Source: an uncultured Spirochaetales bacterium
GTDB lineage: Bacteria; Spirochaetota; Spirochaetia; Sphaerochaetales; Sphaerochaetaceae
Assembly (NCBI GenBank): GCA_944388965.1
Contig: CALXKL010000005.1
Location: 1-64,000 of the forward strand
Direction of reading: 5' to 3'
DNA: 64,000 nucleotides
The position numbers and the translations under genes were made by a program. The notes beneath the pieces were generated by a model. It was not told the origin of the DNA, ran no database searches, and was given only the letters and a program-made list of their open reading frames with translations. Position 1 is the stretch's first letter; every line of letters starts with the position of its first letter. Below, piece after piece: positions 61,609 to 64,000 of this stretch.

Positions 61609-63447
61609 ATGTTCGAAAACAAGGTGTTCTCCCAGGTCTCGTCCGAGTTCGTCTCACCGCTCTTCCCTTCCCAGGGGGAGCCTGTGGATCTGGGCATAGG
61701 ATTCTCCCGTGATCTAGCCGTGCAGGAATGCCTCTGCGTCACGAACCGCAATGGCGTGCAGTGGCGCTACCAGCCATCGTCGTCTGTCGACGGGATGTAC
61801 ACGTTCCATGTGGATGGCGCCTGGGCACCTGAGGTCCTGCGCTACTACTTCGTCTTCAGGATCGATGGAAGATACTTCTATTTCGCCAAGGGCGGTGTGA
61901 CGGCTTTTCCACCTCAGGCGAAGAACCATTTCTCGATCCGCCCGTCCTTCGACAGCCCCAGGTGGATCGCCTCCTCGTACTGCTATCAGATATTCCCTGA
62001 CAGGTTCTGCAACGGAGACGGGTCCAATGATGTCCATGACGGCGACTACACATACTTCGGCGACCGTGTGACGGCGCATACGTTCGATGAGATACCGGGA
62101 CCGTATGAAGAGGCCAGATGCCTCGACTTCTTCAATGGCGACCTCAAGGGTATAGAGGACAAGCTTGATTATCTTTCCGAACTCGGTGTGACATGTCTGT
62201 ACATAAATCCGATATGTGCAAGCCATACCGTACATCGCTTCGATGCACTCGACTATTTCCACGTCGATTCCAAGCTCGGTGGCGACGAAGCCCTCGTCTC
62301 ACTCATCGCCAGATGCCACGAAAAGGGCATCCGCGTTGTCGTCGACATCTCCATCAACCATACCTCGCCCGAGAACGGCTGGTTCAGGAAGGCCATGGCC
62401 GATCCGCAAAGCGTCGAGGCCGGCTTCTACTACATCGAGAAGGACGGCTCCTATGCCAAGTGGGCGGGTGTCGACACGATGCCGCAGCTGAACTTCAACA
62501 GCCAGGAGCTGAGGAACAGACTTTACCGCAGTCCGGATTCGGCGATGCAGAAGTTCCTGCGTCCCCCGTTCGACCAGGACGGCTGGAGACTGGACGTCGC
62601 ACCCGAACTCGGGCGCCATGGCAGCGACCAGCTGTGCAAGGAGGTGTGGAGGGAGGTACGCACTTCCCTAAAGGGCGTGAAGAAGGACATCTATCTCGTG
62701 GGCGAGGACTGGAACGATGCCAGCGAGTACCTTGAAGGGGACATGTGGGATGCGACCATGGACTATTACGGTTCCGGTCGTCCGCTCAGGAGCTGGCTTG
62801 GCGAGCGTGACCGCTTCCTCACAGGTGGCTGGGGCCACAGTCCCCAGACCGATAACGAATACGATGCATATGTCCTAGCGGATGCCCTGCAGTCGGCAAT
62901 GGACGCCTCCACGGACCTGGCGCGCTTCTTCCGCATGAACCTGTTCGACTCCCACGACACGCCACGGCTCCACAACCACCTCGAGATCTACGAGCAGGGC
63001 AGGTATGAAGGCGTGGTCATGGCTCTCTGTCTGCTTCCCGGCATGCCGAACATCTACTATGGTGACGAGATCGGTCTGGACGGCCGGATGGGCTCTGTCG
63101 AGGCCTCGCGATACCCGATGCAGTGGGACGAGTCGAAGTGGAACCGTGGGACTCTGGCCGTTCATAGGCTGATGGGCAGGGTGAGACGGGATGAGGACCT
63201 GGCCTTCGCCAGCACATATTTCCTTCCTCTTGACGAGAATGCGCTTCTCATCGTCAGGAAGACCAGGGACAAGGCCTGGCTTGTGGTCCTGAACAAGGGG
63301 GGAAGGAGGGATATGGACATCTCATGTGCAGTTCTCGAGGACTTCACCATCACAGAATGCCTGTACGGAGAATGTCCCACAGGCCGGAAGCTGTCCCGCG
63401 TCGCTCTCGAGTGCAATCGCAGCCTTCTGCTCACACTTTCGCGCTGA
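61609..63447 (+). CDS. GH13 alpha-glucosidase (neopullulanase/maltodextrinase-like)
   Basis: A 612-residue cytoplasmic enzyme. A beta-rich N-terminal domain (residues 1-110) precedes the barrel: YQIFPDRFCNGD, VVVDISINHTSP, DGWRLDVAPELG (nucleophile Asp), YLVGEDWNDASEYL (Glu) and FDSHDTPRL (HD). It cleaves alpha-1,4 linkages in maltodextrins. Start ATG 61609 has GGAGG 10 bases upstream; TAGAAT lies at 61578. Confidence 0.9.
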   Translation: MFENKVFSQVSSEFVSPLFPSQGEPVDLGIGFSRDLAVQECLCVTNRNGVQWRYQPSSSVDGMYTFHVDGAWAPEVLRYYFVFRIDGRYFYFAKGGVTAFPPQAKNHFSIRPSFDSPRWIASSYCYQIFPDRFCNGDGSNDVHDGDYTYFGDRVTAHTFDEIPGPYEEARCLDFFNGDLKGIEDKLDYLSELGVTCLYINPICASHTVHRFDALDYFHVDSKLGGDEALVSLIARCHEKGIRVVVDISINHTSPENGWFRKAMADPQSVEAGFYYIEKDGSYAKWAGVDTMPQLNFNSQELRNRLYRSPDSAMQKFLRPPFDQDGWRLDVAPELGRHGSDQLCKEVWREVRTSLKGVKKDIYLVGEDWNDASEYLEGDMWDATMDYYGSGRPLRSWLGERDRFLTGGWGHSPQTDNEYDAYVLADALQSAMDASTDLARFFRMNLFDSHDTPRLHNHLEIYEQGRYEGVVMALCLLPGMPNIYYGDEIGLDGRMGSVEASRYPMQWDESKWNRGTLAVHRLMGRVRRDEDLAFASTYFLPLDENALLIVRKTRDKAWLVVLNKGGRRDMDISCAVLEDFTITECLYGECPTGRKLSRVALECNRSLLLTLSR

Positions 63448-63495
63448 ACGTTCTACAACGGTGTTGCGCATCCTCATACCCGATGCGCGCACTTG

Positions 63496-63525
63496 TTGCA
63501 AAGAAAGGTGCCATTGGGGAATAAT
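63496..63525 (+). promoter_or_regulatory. promoter TTGCAA-18-AATAAT before guaB
   Basis: TTGCAA (63496-63501), 18 bases, AATAAT (63520-63525); AAGGAG then stands 15 bases before ATG 63552, farther than usual. Confidence 0.45.
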
Positions 63526-63551
63526 AGCGCAAGGAGTTTCGATCAGCAGAT

Positions 63552-64000
63552 ATGGCATATTATTATGATGAACTCAGCAGGACGTTTTCCGAGTACCTGC
63601 TCATTCCCGGCTATTCCTCGAGTGAATGCATTCCCTCGAATGTTTCGTTGAAGACACCGTTGGTGAAGTTCCGAAAAGGACAGGAGAAGTGTCCTCTGAT
63701 GCTCAACATCCCCATGGTCAGCGCGATCATGCAGTCCGTCTCTGGCGAGAAGATGGGACAGGCTCTGGCACGGGAGGGCGGTGTCGCCTTCATCTACGGT
63801 TCGCAGAGCATAGAGGACGAGGCGAGGATGGTCGCCCGTGTCAAGAGCTACAAGGCCGGCTTCGTCGTATCCGATTCCAACATTAGACCGGATGCCACGC
63901 TGAACGATGTGCTTGAACTTACCCACAGGACGGGACACTCCACGATCGCCGTCACCGATACCGGGGAATCGGATGGAAGGCTTCTTGGCGTCGTCACCAG
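63552..64000 (+). CDS. guaB: IMP dehydrogenase, partial
   Basis: The frame opens at ATG 63552 ([20 protein letters not shown]) and is open to the window edge (149 codons). [20 protein letters not shown] and [15 protein letters not shown] match the N-terminal part of IMP dehydrogenase, and LLGVVT near the edge begins a CBS domain. The enzyme makes XMP for guanine nucleotides; its catalytic loop lies outside the window. Confidence 0.88.
   Translation, partial: MAYYYDELSRTFSEYLLIPGYSSSECIPSNVSLKTPLVKFRKGQEKCPLMLNIPMVSAIMQSVSGEKMGQALAREGGVAFIYGSQSIEDEARMVARVKSYKAGFVVSDSNIRPDATLNDVLELTHRTGHSTIAVTDTGESDGRLLGVVT

Noticed and set aside
1-64000. CRISPR array, tRNA, rRNA, insertion sequence
   Set aside because: No regularly spaced repeats, no cloverleaf or rRNA-like stretch and no transposase seen on reading either strand.

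Overview
The window (GC-rich coding DNA, strong AGGAGG ribosome sites, no tRNA, rRNA or CRISPR seen) looks like chromosome of a spirochaete, probably of the Sphaerochaeta/Treponema kind. This rests on the gene runs rpsF-ssb-rpsR-(membrane protein)-rplI-dnaB and rpsB-tsf-frr-uppS-cdsA-dxr-rseP, a PnrA/BMP-type lipoprotein ABC system and lipoproteins with relaxed lipoboxes. The genus is an inference.

Positions 1 to about 20,850 are most of the structural half of a siphovirus-type prophage with the lambda head-tail order: small and large terminase (+ strand), then, divergently on the minus strand, gpW-like, portal, S49 protease with an internal scaffold start, decoration protein, E-type capsid, connector genes, tail tube, the G and G-T tail chaperones, tape measure, a 1530-residue tail-tip/fibre protein, and small fibre proteins running off the left edge. 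Integrase, lysis and control genes are not in the window. Two sites match known lambda gene-expression tricks: an A AAA AAC slippery heptamer that joins G to T, and an AGGAGG-led internal start that makes the scaffold from the protease gene. The right end (20,815-21,140) has no clear gene but holds a good promoter, a foldable stretch and tandem repeats.

21.2-32 kb is host housekeeping: CBM9-like protein, TcdA, TatD, a membrane EAL protein with a degenerate GGDEF domain, pyruvate kinase, a DUF7916-like barrel protein, and the ribosomal/replication operon ending in dnaB.

32.1-44.6 kb is a 12-gene catabolic operon: fucose-isomerase-like protein, BMP lipoprotein, ABC ATPase, two permeases, nucleoside hydrolase, type I sulfatase, pentulose-phosphate epimerase, LacI regulator, RpiB and a split transketolase. 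Its promoter is followed by two LacI-type palindromes. The gene combination implies uptake and breakdown of a nucleoside-like or sulfated pentose-containing compound; the substrate is not determined, and no sugar kinase is present.

44.6-45.8 kb is an AT-richer islet with a winged-helix remnant and a HigB/HigA-type toxin-antitoxin pair whose toxin is frameshifted. 45.9-52.1 kb (minus) is the rpsB to rseP operon. 52.3-64 kb holds small metabolic and envelope genes: GyrI-like protein, acetyltransferase, argG, membrane proteins, CYTH enzyme, acyltransferase, parvulin, rnhA, TPR lipoprotein, uracil phosphoribosyltransferase, an acetyltransferase interrupted by TGA, adk, a GH13 glucosidase, and the start of guaB.

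A theme across the window is that about a dozen promoter-proximal genes have a -10-like hexamer only 6-9 bases before the start codon and mostly no ribosome site, which suggests leaderless mRNAs.
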